Positions 17,437 through 27,537 of a stretch of 64,000 bases of DNA are shown here, in pieces. This stretch comes from Alteriqipengyuania halimionae. Its GTDB lineage: Bacteria; Pseudomonadota; Alphaproteobacteria; Sphingomonadales; Sphingomonadaceae. The stretch spans positions 124,001 through 188,000 of the forward strand of contig NZ_WTYR01000001.1 of NCBI RefSeq assembly GCF_009827575.1, in the 5' to 3' direction. The translations under genes were made by a program, and so were the position numbers. The notes beneath the pieces are model-generated. The model ran no database searches, was not told where the DNA came from, and was given only the letters and a program-made list of their open reading frames with translations. Position 1 is the stretch's first letter. Each line of letters opens with the position of its first letter.

Positions 17437-18584
17437 CAGCTTTTAGCGGTCGCCTTCTTCGCGGTTTTCTTCTGCTCGGCTTTGATCTGCTTTGCCCGGG
17501 CAGCGTCGTCGGCATCGTTGTGCTGAGAGCGTCGCTCGAGCGCGACCTTGATCATTGCGATGATCGGATCGGCGAGTGCGAGGCCGAGAATGCCGAACAG
17601 TGCGCCGAGGATCAACTGCGCCGCCAATACCAGCGCCGGGGCGAGGTCGACCGCCTTCTTCGCGATCATCGGGATCAGGATGTAGCCATCGATCGTCTGC
17701 ACCGCGAAATAGACGAAGATGGTGTAGAGCCCCATCTCGGTCCCACCGGAAAAGCCGACCAGGATCATCAGCGCCCCGGAGACCAGCGCGCCGATATTGG
17801 GAATGAAGGCGAGCAGGCCGGTGAGCAGCGCCAGCAGGGCCGCCATAGGTACTGCGCCGATCCCCAGCGCCATGCCGCCGAAAGTCAGCATCAGGTAGGT
17901 GAACACGCCTTCGATGCCCATGCCAAGGAGGCGACCGGCGAGGAGGCGACGCAGCGAATATCCCATCGCGGATACAGTGGCATGAAAGTTATCGCGCCGT
18001 TCGCGCGCGACCATCCACGACACGCCGCGTTCGTAGAGATTCGGTTCGATCGCGATGAAGATGCCGATGATCGCGATCAGAAGCATGGTCGTCAGGCCAC
18101 CGACGACGCCGCCGATCGCCCTGGTGATCGTTCCCACGCCATTCGAAATCTGGCCGATGACTTCCTTGATGTAGCTCTGGTCGACGGCGAAGCCCATTTG
18201 CTGGGCCCAAGCGAAGACGCGCCCGATCTGGTTGCCGATCAATGTCGAGAAGGCGGCCGCCTGCTCGGCGATCTGCGTGCCGGCGAAATAGCCCAGCCAC
18301 AGGAGAAACAGCGTCGCGAGCGTCAGAACGATCGCGACCCGCCAGCTTCGCGCAATCGGGAGAACACGGCCCAGCAGTCGCGTGCCGCCGTCGATCATCG
18401 CCGAAAACACCAGGGCGCCGAAGATGATCAGGATCGACTGCGCGATCGTAACCGCGAGGTAGACCCCGCCGACCACCAGCGTCCAGATAAACGCCTTGTG
18501 CAATTCGATCCGCATTTTCGGATCGCTGATCCGGGTCGGGCTGGCCGCTTCGGATCGGGGCGAGTGATTGTCCATATCGCTCAT
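17436..18584 (-). CDS. AI-2E family transporter (PerM/YhhT-like permease)
   Basis: This encodes 382 residues with about eight hydrophobic segments. The long central soluble-looking helix stretch and the C-terminal block LLALLTGLLAFIPNIGALVS, with GYILIPMIAKKAVDLAPALV after it, are characteristic of PF01594. Members export small molecules or cations (some act as Na+/H+ antiporters), so the AI-2 name should not be read literally. The C-terminal tail is K/A-rich (KQIKAEQKKTAKKATAKS). It overlaps lepB upstream and the DUF3089 gene downstream by a few bases. Confidence 0.88.
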   Translation of the reverse strand: MSDMDNHSPRSEAASPTRISDPKMRIELHKAFIWTLVVGGVYLAVTIAQSILIIFGALVFSAMIDGGTRLLGRVLPIARSWRVAIVLTLATLFLLWLGYFAGTQIAEQAAAFSTLIGNQIGRVFAWAQQMGFAVDQSYIKEVIGQISNGVGTITRAIGGVVGGLTTMLLIAIIGIFIAIEPNLYERGVSWMVARERRDNFHATVSAMGYSLRRLLAGRLLGMGIEGVFTYLMLTFGGMALGIGAVPMAALLALLTGLLAFIPNIGALVSGALMILVGFSGGTEMGLYTIFVYFAVQTIDGYILIPMIAKKAVDLAPALVLAAQLILGALFGILGLALADPIIAMIKVALERRSQHNDADDAARAKQIKAEQKKTAKKATAKS

Positions 18585-19504
18585 CTGCTAGCGCTTTCCT
18601 CGGGTTCGGCAGTCGCCGCGCGTGGAACCGGGCGACGTTCCGGACGCAGACTGCGCCAGGCGCGCCCATCGCGCAAGGCTCCCCACCATTTCAGCGGGTT
18701 CCAGCCAGCGCTGCCGTCGAGCGAAAAGGTGATGAATTCGGCCCGACCGCCGACGCTTGTCAGCGGCACCGGTCCGCCCAATCCTTGCTGGAAACCAGAG
18801 GGTACGCGGCTGTCCGAAGAGAAATCGCGATTGTCGCCCATCAGGAAGACATGGCCTTCCGGAACGGTGATCTCGTCCATTTCGTCGGTCGATTTTTCCA
18901 TCGCGTCGGTCACGAGATAGCTCGCGCCATTGGGCATCGTTTCGCGCAGGACGTCGATCCGGCACACTTCGTCGCGTTGCGACCCTTCGCCGAGGACCTC
19001 GACGATACGACCCGAAGAGCTGTAGCCGCACGGCGTGTTGGTATCGACCGGGACATCGATGGCCGGTTCGATCTCCTGCGGGACCACCTTGCCATTGAGC
19101 ACGATCCGGCCGTTCCGCAGAGCGATCCGGTCACCGGGCAGGGCGACAACGCGCTTGATGTAGTCTTCCTTGCGATCGGGCGGCACGACGATGACGACAT
19201 CGCCGTATGCGGGCGTTCCGCCGAAGATCCGCCAGTCGCTGCGCGGCAGTACATGGAAGCTCGCCGAGACCCAGGAATAGCCATAGGGGAATTTGCTGAC
19301 CACCAGACGGTCGCCGACGAGCAGGCCGGGCATCATCGATCCCGACGGGATGTAGAACGGTTTGGCGACGAGGCTGTGGAAGGCGAGCACCGCAAGTAGC
19401 ATCAGGAAGAGACTGCGCAGCTCGGCGAACCAGTTGATCGGCTCTTTATCGTCCGATTTCGAATCGTCGGCGTGCGGAGTGTCGCCGATGGTGTCTTGGG
19501 TCAT
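18581..19504 (-). CDS. lepB: signal peptidase I
   Basis: LepB cleaves signal peptides on the outer face of the inner membrane. The ATG at 19504, which overlaps the acpS stop, gives 307 residues. One membrane segment ([16 protein letters not shown]) precedes box [11 protein letters not shown], with nucleophile Ser56. The general base is Lys117 in [23 protein letters not shown] is box E. The catalytic domain is standard for alphaproteobacteria, with a basic C-terminal tail. Confidence 0.95.
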   Translation of the reverse strand: MTQDTIGDTPHADDSKSDDKEPINWFAELRSLFLMLLAVLAFHSLVAKPFYIPSGSMMPGLLVGDRLVVSKFPYGYSWVSASFHVLPRSDWRIFGGTPAYGDVVIVVPPDRKEDYIKRVVALPGDRIALRNGRIVLNGKVVPQEIEPAIDVPVDTNTPCGYSSSGRIVEVLGEGSQRDEVCRIDVLRETMPNGASYLVTDAMEKSTDEMDEITVPEGHVFLMGDNRDFSSDSRVPSGFQQGLGGPVPLTSVGGRAEFITFSLDGSAGWNPLKWWGALRDGRAWRSLRPERRPVPRAATAEPEESASR

Positions 19505-19902
19505 GCGGGGAGGGCTTCGATTATCACCAGGGCCTGCGCCCATGGGTGATCGTCGGTGAGGGTCAGGTGAATGCGCGCCTCATGGCCCTCCGGCGTGATC
19601 TCGGCAAGCCGCTTCGCAGCCCCGCCGGTCAGCGCCAGCGTCGGCGCGCCCGAGGGGGCATTGACGACGCCGATGTCCTTCATGAAGACGCCGCGCTTGA
19701 AGCCGGTGCCCACAGCCTTGGAGAACGCCTCCTTGGCCGCGAATCGCTTGGCATAGGTTCCCGCCCGTGTGAGCTCGCGTCGATCGGCCTTGGCGCGTTC
19801 GACCTCAGTAAAGCAGCGCTGTTCGAAGCGCGTACCGTGGCGATCGAGTGCCGCCTGAATGCGTTCGATATTGCAGAGGTCGGAGCCCAGGCCGATGATC
19901 AT
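19501..19902 (-). CDS. acpS: holo-[acyl-carrier-protein] synthase
   Basis: AcpS transfers 4'-phosphopantetheine from CoA to acyl carrier protein. The 133 residues start [15 protein letters not shown], with the Mg-binding Asp, and contain [15 protein letters not shown], with the conserved K-E-A. It overlaps lepB (ATGA). The gene order pdxJ-acpS-lepB is common in alphaproteobacteria. Confidence 0.95.
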   Translation of the reverse strand: MIIGLGSDLCNIERIQAALDRHGTRFEQRCFTEVERAKADRRELTRAGTYAKRFAAKEAFSKAVGTGFKRGVFMKDIGVVNAPSGAPTLALTGGAAKRLAEITPEGHEARIHLTLTDDHPWAQALVIIEALPA

Positions 19903-19938
19903 GCGGCCGCCTGCGCGCAGCGGGTGTGATCGGGCATG

Positions 19939-20682
19939 TCAGCGCGCCTCGTCCATCAGCTCGCGCATGCGGCGAACGGCGTTTTCGAGCCCGACGAAGA
20001 CCGCTTCGCCGACCAGGTAGTGCCCGATATTGAGCTCGGCCAATTGCGGGATGGCCGCGATCGGCTGGACGTTTTCATAGGTCAGTCCATGGCCGGCATG
20101 GGGTTCGATGCCGTTCTTGGCAGCGAGCGCGGCCATGTCGGACACTCGCTTCAGCTCGCTAGCCAGGCGCTCTCGATCGCCGTCGAGCTGAGCGTGCGCG
20201 TATTCGCCGGTATGGAACTCGACCACCGGTGCGCCGAGCCGCAATGCGGCGTCGAGCTGGCGCTCGCTCGGCTCGATGAACAGGCTGACGCGGATGCCCG
20301 CTTCGGTCAATTCGTGGACATAGCGTTGCAAGTGATTGTGCTGCCCCGCGGCGTCGAGCCCACCTTCGGTGGTGCGCTCTTCGCGCTTTTCGGGAACGAT
20401 GCAGGCGGCCTGCGGACGATGTGCCAGTGCAATCGCGAGCATCTCGTCGGTCGCGGCCATCTCGAGATTGAGCGGCAGATCGGTCGCATCCTGGATGCGC
20501 TTGAGGTCGTCGTCGCGGATATGGCGGCGGTCTTCGCGCAGGTGCGCGGTGATCCCGTCGCCGCCGACCGCCGAAACGATTTCCGCCGCGCGCACCGGAT
20601 CGGGATGGTCGCCCCCACGCGCATTGCGGATGGTGGCGACGTGATCGATATTGACCCCGAGGCGGAGTTTCGAATCCTGCAT
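19939..20682 (-). CDS. pdxJ: pyridoxine 5'-phosphate synthase
   Basis: PdxJ condenses 1-deoxyxylulose 5-phosphate with 3-amino-2-oxopropyl phosphate to give pyridoxine 5'-phosphate, the last ring-forming step of vitamin B6 synthesis. The ATG at 20682 gives 247 residues, the family length. Motifs: LGVNIDHVATIRNARGG at the N-terminus, HLREDRRHI, then VEFHTGEYA, AGHGLTYENV and NIGHYLVGEAVF. A longer frame upstream runs antisense through pyrE and is rejected. Confidence 0.96.
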   Translation of the reverse strand: MQDSKLRLGVNIDHVATIRNARGGDHPDPVRAAEIVSAVGGDGITAHLREDRRHIRDDDLKRIQDATDLPLNLEMAATDEMLAIALAHRPQAACIVPEKREERTTEGGLDAAGQHNHLQRYVHELTEAGIRVSLFIEPSERQLDAALRLGAPVVEFHTGEYAHAQLDGDRERLASELKRVSDMAALAAKNGIEPHAGHGLTYENVQPIAAIPQLAELNIGHYLVGEAVFVGLENAVRRMRELMDEAR

Positions 20683-20690
20683 CGTTCGGA

Positions 20691-21269
20691 CTACTTCCGG
20701 CTCCCGGGCTTGGTGACGGGCACCGCTTCGAGCTCTGCCGGAACCTCGTCCTCGGCATAGGTGGGGAAGGTGATTTCGATCAGCGGGAAGAACGGCACGC
20801 CCAGATCGACTTCGCCCATGCTGCGATCGACCAGCGCGACTTCGGCGACGACTTCGCCGCCAGCATCGTGTACGGCCTTGATTGCCTCGCGGCTGGAAAG
20901 GCCGGTGGTGACCACGTCCTCGACCATCAGGCATTTTTCACCCTCGGCGATCTCGAAGCCGCGGCGCAATTCGAACGTGCCTTCGGGGCGTTCGAGGAAG
21001 ATCGCTTCCTTGCCCAGCGCGCGCCCCATTTCGTGACCGATGATCAAGCCGCCCATTGCCGGGCTGACGACCTTGTCGACCTGCGCGCGGATTTCCCGCG
21101 GGAGCTTCCGGCTCAGCGCCAGCGCCAGCCGGTCGGCCCGCTGCGGGTCCATTAGCACGCGCGCGCATTGCAGGTAGTTCGCGCTGTGTCGGCCCGAGGA
21201 AAGCACGAAATGTCCTTCGAGCAGGGCTTGGGCGGCGCGGAATTCGGCGAGCACCTCTTCTTCGGTCAT
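20691..21269 (-). CDS. pyrE: orotate phosphoribosyltransferase
   Basis: PyrE attaches PRPP to orotate, giving OMP in pyrimidine synthesis. The 192 residues show the PRPP-binding loop CLMVEDVVTTGLSSREA and a flexible catalytic loop region near the middle; AMGGLIIGHEMGRALGK is typical of the family. It lies 8 bp upstream of pdxJ and appears to lead the minus-strand run pyrE-pdxJ-acpS-lepB-permease-DUF3089-ruvX. Confidence 0.94.
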   Translation of the reverse strand: MTEEEVLAEFRAAQALLEGHFVLSSGRHSANYLQCARVLMDPQRADRLALALSRKLPREIRAQVDKVVSPAMGGLIIGHEMGRALGKEAIFLERPEGTFELRRGFEIAEGEKCLMVEDVVTTGLSSREAIKAVHDAGGEVVAEVALVDRSMGEVDLGVPFFPLIEITFPTYAEDEVPAELEAVPVTKPGSRK

Positions 21270-21456
21270 GAAACGGCGAAACTCCTGTAGGTTGCACGAT
21301 CGTGTGCGCGGAAAAATTCCCTAGAGGCGCTTGAGTAGGCCTGCAACCATGCGTATAGGCGCGGCACTTGTAAGGCCCTCGTCGGGTGGCGCGCACCCTT
21401 ATGCGCAACGATCGACGACGGTCGGGAATTCCAAAAGCGGAAAGCGATACGCCAGT

Positions 21457-22524
21457 ATGATTCTTCGCAATTTCAGCCGTTTCGTTCTTGCCGGGGCCGC
21501 CGCGGCGACTTTGGCAATGGGCGGCACCGTCGCCGCGCAGGACGCCGCGACCGAAACCGAACAGGCCGCCACGGTCGAACAGGCGGCAGGCGATGCCGTT
21601 CCCGATTCTGCGACCGACGCGGCCGAAGCTGCCCCGGGCTATGAATATATGGGCCCCGAGATGATCAAGGGCCAGCCGGAAGAGTGGGGCTGGACGTTCC
21701 AGCCGCAGCATACCGATGCGGGCGAGCAGGCGCTGACGCTGCACAATGCGATCCTGATGCCGGTGATCGTCGCCATCAGCCTGTTCGTGCTGGTTCTGCT
21801 GCTGCTGGTGATCGTGAAGTATCGTCGCGGTGCGAATCCGAAGCCTTCGCGCACCACGCACAACACCATGCTCGAAGTGGTCTGGACGATCGTTCCTGCG
21901 CTGATCCTGCTCGGGATCGCGATTCCCTCGATCAACCTGATCCGCACCCAGTACAAGCCCGCTCCCGCCGATGCGATCACCGTCAAGGCGACCGGGTGGC
22001 AGTGGTATTGGACCTATTCCTTCCCTGACAATGGCGAGTTCGAGATCACCTCGAACATGATGGATATCGACGAAGCCGAGGCGAAGGGCCTGCCCTCGCA
22101 TCTCGCCGTCGACAATCGCCTGGTCCTGCCGGTCGGCGTTCCGATCCGTCTGCAGACCACCGCAGCCGACGTGATTCACTCCTTCGCGATCCCCTCGCTG
22201 TGGTTCAAGCTCGACGCGGTGCCGGGCCGGATCAACGAGAAGGTGCTGACGATCAACGAGCCCGGCATCTATTACGGCCAGTGCTCCGAACTGTGCGGTG
22301 CGCGCCATGGCTACATGCCGATCGCGATCGAAGCCGTCCCGATGGAGCGCTGGGAACAGTGGGTGTTGTCGCAGGGCGGCTCACTGGGCGGCGACACGGC
22401 CGAAAGCAACGAGGCCGCACCGTTGGTCGCAGCCGCTTCGGCCAGCGAAGATGCCGCGCCGGCCGGTGAAGCGCCGATCGAAACGACCTCCTCCGATGCC
22501 GCCGAAGCCGGCGCGTCCAACTGA
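21457..22524 (+). CDS. ctaC: cytochrome c oxidase subunit II
   Basis: Subunit II of the aa3 oxidase takes electrons from cytochrome c. The ATG at 21457 gives 355 residues, beginning with a signal peptide (FVLAGAAAATLAMGG, VAAQ). After an acidic low-complexity spacer come two transmembrane helices (about 105-130 and 145-168) and the periplasmic cupredoxin domain. The CuA ligands are in DVIHSFAIPSL and YGQCSELCGARHGYM, and the aromatic electron entry patch is GWQWYWTY. It has an Ala/Glu-rich C-terminal tail. First gene of the oxidase cluster. Confidence 0.96.
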   Translation: MILRNFSRFVLAGAAAATLAMGGTVAAQDAATETEQAATVEQAAGDAVPDSATDAAEAAPGYEYMGPEMIKGQPEEWGWTFQPQHTDAGEQALTLHNAILMPVIVAISLFVLVLLLLVIVKYRRGANPKPSRTTHNTMLEVVWTIVPALILLGIAIPSINLIRTQYKPAPADAITVKATGWQWYWTYSFPDNGEFEITSNMMDIDEAEAKGLPSHLAVDNRLVLPVGVPIRLQTTAADVIHSFAIPSLWFKLDAVPGRINEKVLTINEPGIYYGQCSELCGARHGYMPIAIEAVPMERWEQWVLSQGGSLGGDTAESNEAAPLVAAASASEDAAPAGEAPIETTSSDAAEAGASN

Positions 22525-22550
22525 TTTTTCGCTAAGGTAAGCTCAAGACC

Positions 22551-24275
22551 ATGGCCACGACAGCAAACCCCGAACACATTCCCGCGCATAGCGATCATGA
22601 CGCGCACGATGCGCATCACGATCACAAGCCGGGCTTTTTCACGCGCTGGTTCCTTTCGACCAACCACAAGGACATCGGCACGCTGTACCTGATCTTCGCG
22701 ATCTTCGCGGGGATCGTGGGTGGTGCGATCTCGGGCATCATGCGTGCCGAGCTCGCCGAGCCGGGCATCCAGATCCTCAACAAAACCTGGTTCCTCGCCG
22801 GCGTGGGGCCGGAAAGCCTCGATGCGGCGTTGCACCACTGGAACGTCCTGATCACGGCGCACGGCCTGATCATGGTGTTCTTCATGGTCATGCCGGCGAT
22901 GATCGGCGGCTTCGGCAACTGGTTCGTCCCGCTGATGATCGGTGCGCCGGATATGGCTTTCCCGCGCATGAACAACGTTTCGTTCTGGCTGACCTTCGTC
23001 GCTTTCATCAGCCTCCTGGCCTCCACTTTCGTGCCGGGCGGTACGGGCGTGGGCGCGGGTACCGGCTGGACGGTCTATGCACCGCTGTCGACCCTCGGCT
23101 CGCAAGGGCCCGCGGTCGACTTCGCGATCTTTTCGCTCCACCTTGCGGGTGCGGCTTCGATCCTCGGCGCGATCAACTTCATCACCACGATCTTCAACAT
23201 GCGTGCGCCGGGCATGACCCTGCACAAGATGCCGCTGTTCGTGTGGTCGGTGCTGGTCACCGCGTTCCTGCTGCTGCTGGCGCTGCCGGTGCTCGCCGCG
23301 GCGATCACCATGCTGCTGACCGATCGCAACTTCGGAACGACCTTCTTCGATCCGGCCGGCGGCGGCGACCCCGTGCTCTACCAGCACCTGTTCTGGTTCT
23401 TCGGTCACCCTGAAGTCTACATCATGATCCTGCCGGGCTTCGGCATGATCAGCCAGATCATCGCGACGTTCAGCCGCAAACCGGTGTTCGGCTATCTCGG
23501 CATGGCCTACGCCATGGTCGCGATCGGCGTGATCGGCTTCGTCGTGTGGGCGCACCACATGTACACTGTCGGCCTCGACGTGAACACGAAGATGTACTTC
23601 ACCGCCGCCACGATGATCATCGCGGTCCCGACGGGGGTCAAGATCTTCAGCTGGGTCGCCACGATGTGGGGCGGCAGCCTGGAATTCAAATCGCCCATGG
23701 TCTGGGCGCTGGGCTTCATCTTCCTCTTCACCGTGGGCGGCGTGACCGGCATCGTCCTTTCGAACGGCGGCGTCGACGACGTGCTGCACGACACCTATTA
23801 TGTCGTCGCGCACTTCCACTACGTGCTGTCGATGGGTGCGGTGTTCTCGCTCTTCGCGGGCTTCTACTACTGGTTCCCGAAAATGAGCGGCCGCTGGCAC
23901 AGCGAGTTCCTCGCCCACCTGCACTTCTGGGTGTTTTTCATCGGGGTGAACGTGATCTTCTTCCCGATGCACTTCCTGGGTGTGGACGGCATGCCGCGCC
24001 GTATTCCGGACTATCCGGAAGCCTATACCGGCTGGAACGAAGTCGCGAGCTACGGCTACATGATCATGGCCGCGTCGCTGGTGATCTTCTTCGTCAACAT
24101 CGCCTATGCGTTCATCGCCGGGCGTCGTGCAGAAGATAATTACTGGGGCGAAGGCGCAACGACGCTCGAATGGAGCCTGTCGAGCCCGCCGCCGTTCCAC
24201 CAGTTCGAGACGCTTCCGGTGATCGAGGACCACCACGATCATCACCACCACATCCGTCCGGCCGAAGCGCACTGA
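22551..24275 (+). CDS. ctaD: cytochrome c oxidase subunit I
   Basis: The catalytic subunit holds low-spin heme a and the heme a3-CuB centre, and pumps protons across the inner membrane. The 574 residues have 12 membrane helices. The low-spin heme His lies in [32 protein letters not shown] carries the CuB His, the crosslinked Tyr and the A1-type Glu. [12 protein letters not shown] holds two more CuB His, and [12 protein letters not shown] the axial pair. The ends are His-rich ([17 protein letters not shown]). It lies 26 bp after ctaC and is followed by a terminator. Confidence 0.98.
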   Translation: MATTANPEHIPAHSDHDAHDAHHDHKPGFFTRWFLSTNHKDIGTLYLIFAIFAGIVGGAISGIMRAELAEPGIQILNKTWFLAGVGPESLDAALHHWNVLITAHGLIMVFFMVMPAMIGGFGNWFVPLMIGAPDMAFPRMNNVSFWLTFVAFISLLASTFVPGGTGVGAGTGWTVYAPLSTLGSQGPAVDFAIFSLHLAGAASILGAINFITTIFNMRAPGMTLHKMPLFVWSVLVTAFLLLLALPVLAAAITMLLTDRNFGTTFFDPAGGGDPVLYQHLFWFFGHPEVYIMILPGFGMISQIIATFSRKPVFGYLGMAYAMVAIGVIGFVVWAHHMYTVGLDVNTKMYFTAATMIIAVPTGVKIFSWVATMWGGSLEFKSPMVWALGFIFLFTVGGVTGIVLSNGGVDDVLHDTYYVVAHFHYVLSMGAVFSLFAGFYYWFPKMSGRWHSEFLAHLHFWVFFIGVNVIFFPMHFLGVDGMPRRIPDYPEAYTGWNEVASYGYMIMAASLVIFFVNIAYAFIAGRRAEDNYWGEGATTLEWSLSSPPPFHQFETLPVIEDHHDHHHHIRPAEAH

Positions 24276-24299
24276 GCGCAAAGCACCGATTGAAACGAG

Positions 24300-24326
24300 A
24301 GGGCGTCGCTGCGGGGGCGCCCTTTT
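24300..24326 (+). terminator. rho-independent terminator after ctaD
   Basis: A stem AGGGCG/CGCCCT with a 12-base G-rich loop is followed by TTTT. It separates ctaCD from the rest of the cluster and lies at the 3' end of the opposing TPR gene. Confidence 0.65.
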
Positions 24327-24327
24327 G

Positions 24328-25662
24328 CTATCGGGTGGAGGCAGACCAGGCTGCGCGGACGAGGAGCGTTGCGCTTTGGCGGCGCTCGCGCGCCTCCATC
24401 GCAGCGCGTGCGCTGCCGTCGGCCCCGCGTTCGCGTTCCGCCTCGGCGAGCCTGATCGCCAGCGCCTTGCGGGCCGGAAACAGGGCCCCCGGATCCGCGC
24501 GCTCCAGCCGTTCTCGCGCTGCCAGCTCGACGACCGGCAGCAAGCGATAGTCCAGCGAGCCGAAGATATCGGCGATGGCGGCCGCTTGACGCGCGAGCAG
24601 GGCAAGCGATTCCGCCTTTCCCTGCGTTGCGAGATTGCGCGCCAGCGCGAACATCGCCGGGCGATGGGTCTCGTATTGCTTCGGGATCGAGAAATTGTCT
24701 TCGATCTTCGCAAGCAGATTGCGACGGATCGGCTCGGCTGCGGCGTATCGTCCCTGTGCTTCCAAGGCGTCGGCCAGGAGTTCGCGTGCATCGGCCTCTG
24801 GGGTATCGAGTGCCGCGATGACGATCCATTCGCCGTCGGGGCGCCCGACTGCGATAGCCTCCCGCGCCAGACGTTCCGCCTCGTCGTAGCGCTCGGTGGC
24901 AAGCGCGCTGCGTCCGTGCAACACGCGGTAATCGATCGCAAGCTCCTGAGAGAGGTCGTCCGTGGCGCGGCCCCTGGCAAGGACTTCGGCGGTTAGGTCG
25001 TAAGCGCGCCGCGGCTGACCTGCCGCGATGAGATTTCGCGCGCGCGCACGGGCAAGCTCTTCCATGACGATATTGGTGAAGTCGTCAAAGCCGAGCGCGA
25101 CGTTCCAGATTTCCGCGAGGACGGCATCGGCCTCACCGAATCGCCTCTGTGCTTCGAGCGTTTGTGCAAGTCCGACTGCGGCATCGAGCGCACCGCCAGA
25201 ATCGATCGTGCAGCAGGCGCGATAATGCGCAAGCTGAACCCGCCAAACCGCTTCGGCCTCGCTATATAAGGCTTCCTCCTGCAGCGCGGCGGCATAGCTA
25301 TAACGCGCCATCGCCACCTCGTGCGGTTCGAAGCCGAGCCGCTCCAGAAGCCGGTAGACGATGCCGTTCACCGCGACATAGCGCGCGCCCGATGCGCCGA
25401 CATAGCGACTGGCATCGCGAAGGACCGCCGCTTCCGGTTTGCCGAATTCGGAAAGCTCAGTTGGTCCTCCGGTTATCTCTCCGATCCGACGATAGGCTTC
25501 GCGCTCTGACCCTTCGCGCAGCAGCGCGCCGATTTCGGAAAGGGCTTGGTCCGATGCTTCGATCCCGGGGGAAGGGGCATCCTGTGCAGTCGCCGGCAGG
25601 GCGTGAGTCAGAGCCGCCGAAAGCAGCATAGATAGGCAGAAACGGGAGCGCCTGGCCGACAT
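24328..25662 (-). CDS. secreted TPR-repeat protein of unknown function
   Basis: The ATG at 25662 gives 444 residues, with a signal peptide ([21 protein letters not shown]). The upstream in-frame stretch overlaps ctaB and is rejected. The body is a chain of degenerate tetratricopeptide-like helix pairs (for example [19 protein letters not shown] and [16 protein letters not shown]-like units), many with A-x-x-L-x-x-x-G-R-Y/F patterns, so it is probably a periplasmic protein-binding scaffold. It interrupts the oxidase cluster on the opposite strand and shares a 98-bp divergent promoter region with ctaB. A link to oxidase assembly is only positional. Confidence 0.7.
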   Translation of the reverse strand: MSARRSRFCLSMLLSAALTHALPATAQDAPSPGIEASDQALSEIGALLREGSEREAYRRIGEITGGPTELSEFGKPEAAVLRDASRYVGASGARYVAVNGIVYRLLERLGFEPHEVAMARYSYAAALQEEALYSEAEAVWRVQLAHYRACCTIDSGGALDAAVGLAQTLEAQRRFGEADAVLAEIWNVALGFDDFTNIVMEELARARARNLIAAGQPRRAYDLTAEVLARGRATDDLSQELAIDYRVLHGRSALATERYDEAERLAREAIAVGRPDGEWIVIAALDTPEADARELLADALEAQGRYAAAEPIRRNLLAKIEDNFSIPKQYETHRPAMFALARNLATQGKAESLALLARQAAAIADIFGSLDYRLLPVVELAARERLERADPGALFPARKALAIRLAEAERERGADGSARAAMEARERRQSATLLVRAAWSASTR

Positions 25663-25760
25663 CGGACAAGACTGCGACCAACTGCCTTTTCCCGCAAGCG
25701 ACGAATTCGGCCGCGTCGGCGCTTTGCAGTCGTCGCGCGGAAGCCTATAGGGCGGGGCCC

Positions 25761-26681
25761 ATGCCCCCTGCCACCAAGCCCCCCTCCACCACACCCGCAC
25801 TGCCTGCCGATTGGCGCGATTTCTTCGCGTTGACCAAGCCGCGGGTCATGACGCTGGTGATCTTCACCGGTCTGTGCGGCCTTCTCGCCGCACCCGAGCG
25901 GATCAATCCGGTCCTCGCATTCACGGCGATCCTCTGCATTGCGATCGGGGCCGGGGGTGCGGCGGCGCTCAACCAGTGGTGGGAAGCCGATATCGATGCC
26001 GGGATGAAGCGGACCGCCCAGCGTCCGCTGCCTGCAGGACGGCTGGACCGCTCGCATGCGCGTGATTTCGGGATCATGCTGTCGGGTGCGTCGGTCGGCA
26101 TCATGGGACTGGCGTTGGGGTGGCTCCCGGCGGCCATCCTTGCAGTCTCCATCGCCTATTACGCGGTGCTCTACACGATCTGGCTCAAGCCGCGCACGCC
26201 GCAGAACATCGTGATCGGTGGCGGTGCGGGCGCGTTTCCGCCGATGATCGGATGGGTCGCCGCGACCGGAGACATCACCGCGATGCCGGTGTTTCTGTTC
26301 GCGATCATCTTCATGTGGACGCCGCCCCATTTCTGGGCACTCGCGCTGTTTGTGAAGACCGACTACGAAGCGGTGGGCATACCGATGCTGCCGGTGGTCG
26401 CGGGCGAACGGGCGACCAGACGGCACATCCTGATCTATGCCATCCTTCTCCTCCCGCTCAGCCTCACCCCGTGGTGGATCGGAGGAACCGGCTGGATCTA
26501 CGGGGCGAGCGCGGCGGTGCTTTCCAGCGTGTTTCTCTTGCTTTCGGCGCAAGTGGGATTGCGTCGCTCGGCAGAAGGTGACGGGATGCGGCCCGAAAAG
26601 CGCCTTTTCGGCTTCTCCATCGTCTATCTGTTCGCGCTGTTCGCCGCACTGGTGGTAGACCGTTTCGTCCTGACACCCTAG
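25761..26681 (+). CDS. ctaB: protoheme IX farnesyltransferase
   Basis: CtaB (CyoE/COX10) adds a farnesyl group to heme B, making heme O, the precursor of heme A for the oxidase. The 306 residues form about nine membrane helices of the UbiA superfamily. The prenyl-diphosphate motif is [19 protein letters not shown]; the second is around [12 protein letters not shown]-like sequence after [13 protein letters not shown]. It starts the second oxidase transcription unit; the 44-residue gene follows after 9 bp. Confidence 0.95.
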   Translation: MPPATKPPSTTPALPADWRDFFALTKPRVMTLVIFTGLCGLLAAPERINPVLAFTAILCIAIGAGGAAALNQWWEADIDAGMKRTAQRPLPAGRLDRSHARDFGIMLSGASVGIMGLALGWLPAAILAVSIAYYAVLYTIWLKPRTPQNIVIGGGAGAFPPMIGWVAATGDITAMPVFLFAIIFMWTPPHFWALALFVKTDYEAVGIPMLPVVAGERATRRHILIYAILLLPLSLTPWWIGGTGWIYGASAAVLSSVFLLLSAQVGLRRSAEGDGMRPEKRLFGFSIVYLFALFAALVVDRFVLTP

Positions 26682-26690
26682 ATAGGTGCC

Positions 26691-26825
26691 ATGACCGACC
26701 ATCTCGATCCGCAGGACGAAGCGAACCGCCGCAAGGCGATCCAGAAACAGCGCAACCTCGTATTGGGCCTCGTGCTCGCGGGGCTCGTCGTATTGTTCTA
26801 CGCGATCACCATCGTCCGGATGTAA
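26691..26825 (+). CDS. 44-residue single-helix membrane protein of the oxidase cluster (CoxF-like)
   Basis: This is a short frame between ctaB and ctaG, with GATAGGTGCC just upstream. The product starts MTDHLDPQDEANRRKAIQKQ, a charged cytoplasmic head, and ends in one transmembrane helix (VLGLVLAGLVVLFYAITIV). Alphaproteobacterial oxidase clusters commonly carry such a protein in this position, often called CoxF or annotated hypothetical. It is probably an accessory or assembly protein; no catalytic residues are seen. Tight spacing (3 bp before ctaG) supports translation. Confidence 0.75.
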   Translation: MTDHLDPQDEANRRKAIQKQRNLVLGLVLAGLVVLFYAITIVRM

Positions 26826-26828
26826 GCG

Positions 26829-27410
26829 ATGGCGACTGCGCCCGAAGCCTCGCTCTCCGCGCGCAACAAGCGCACCGGCTTCTACATGCTCGGTTTCGCG
26901 CTGGCGATGCTCGGGTTGGGCTATGCTTCGGTCCCGCTTTACGACCTGTTCTGCCGAGTGACCGGCTTTGCCGGCACGACGCAGCGCGCGACCGACGATG
27001 AAGCGAGCCTGGCGGAACGCATCGCTGCGAGCGGGGCGACGCGCGACATCACGATCCGCTTCGACACCAATGTCGCTCCCGACCTTTCGTGGAGCTTCCG
27101 CCCCGAACACCCGACCGATCGCATTGCGATCGGCAGCCGCGACCAGGCTATCTTCCTCGCGAAGAACGACGGGACGGAACCGGTCGTTGGAACCGCAAGC
27201 TTCAATGTCTATCCCAACGAAGCCGGCAAGTATTTCAGCAAGGTGCAGTGCTTCTGCTTTACCGAGCAGCGGCTCGAGCCGGGCCAGGAAGTGCGCATGC
27301 CGGTGGTCTATTTCGTCGATCCGGCGATCTTTGACGATCCGCTGGTCGAAGATCTCGATTCGATCACGCTGAGCTACACGTTTCACAAGAAAAAAGACGC
27401 CGCGAGCTGA
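26829..27410 (+). CDS. ctaG: cytochrome c oxidase assembly protein CtaG (Cox11)
   Basis: CtaG inserts copper into the CuB site of subunit I. The 193 residues have one N-terminal membrane helix (FYMLGFALAMLGLGYASVPLY, ending in the conserved FCRVTGFAGT) and a periplasmic immunoglobulin-like domain. The copper-binding motif VQCFCFTEQRLEPGQE is intact, and MPVVYFVDP is typical of the family. The gene is tightly linked to the 44-residue gene upstream. Confidence 0.96.
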   Translation: MATAPEASLSARNKRTGFYMLGFALAMLGLGYASVPLYDLFCRVTGFAGTTQRATDDEASLAERIAASGATRDITIRFDTNVAPDLSWSFRPEHPTDRIAIGSRDQAIFLAKNDGTEPVVGTASFNVYPNEAGKYFSKVQCFCFTEQRLEPGQEVRMPVVYFVDPAIFDDPLVEDLDSITLSYTFHKKKDAAS

Positions 27411-27537
27411 ACGCACGCGCGTTGTTGCCGTCTCGCCACGCCATCGCGGGGTGGGCATTTCCTTCGCTCACCCCCTAGACCCGCGCGTCTCGCGCGATTA
27501 AGGGCAGCGTCAACCATTTACCTGAGAGACGGACACC

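Noticed and set aside
22311-24980. 889-codon frame antisense to the oxidase genes
   Set aside because: Mirror of ctaC/ctaD third-position GC bias; His/Asp/Arg-rich nonsense without domains.
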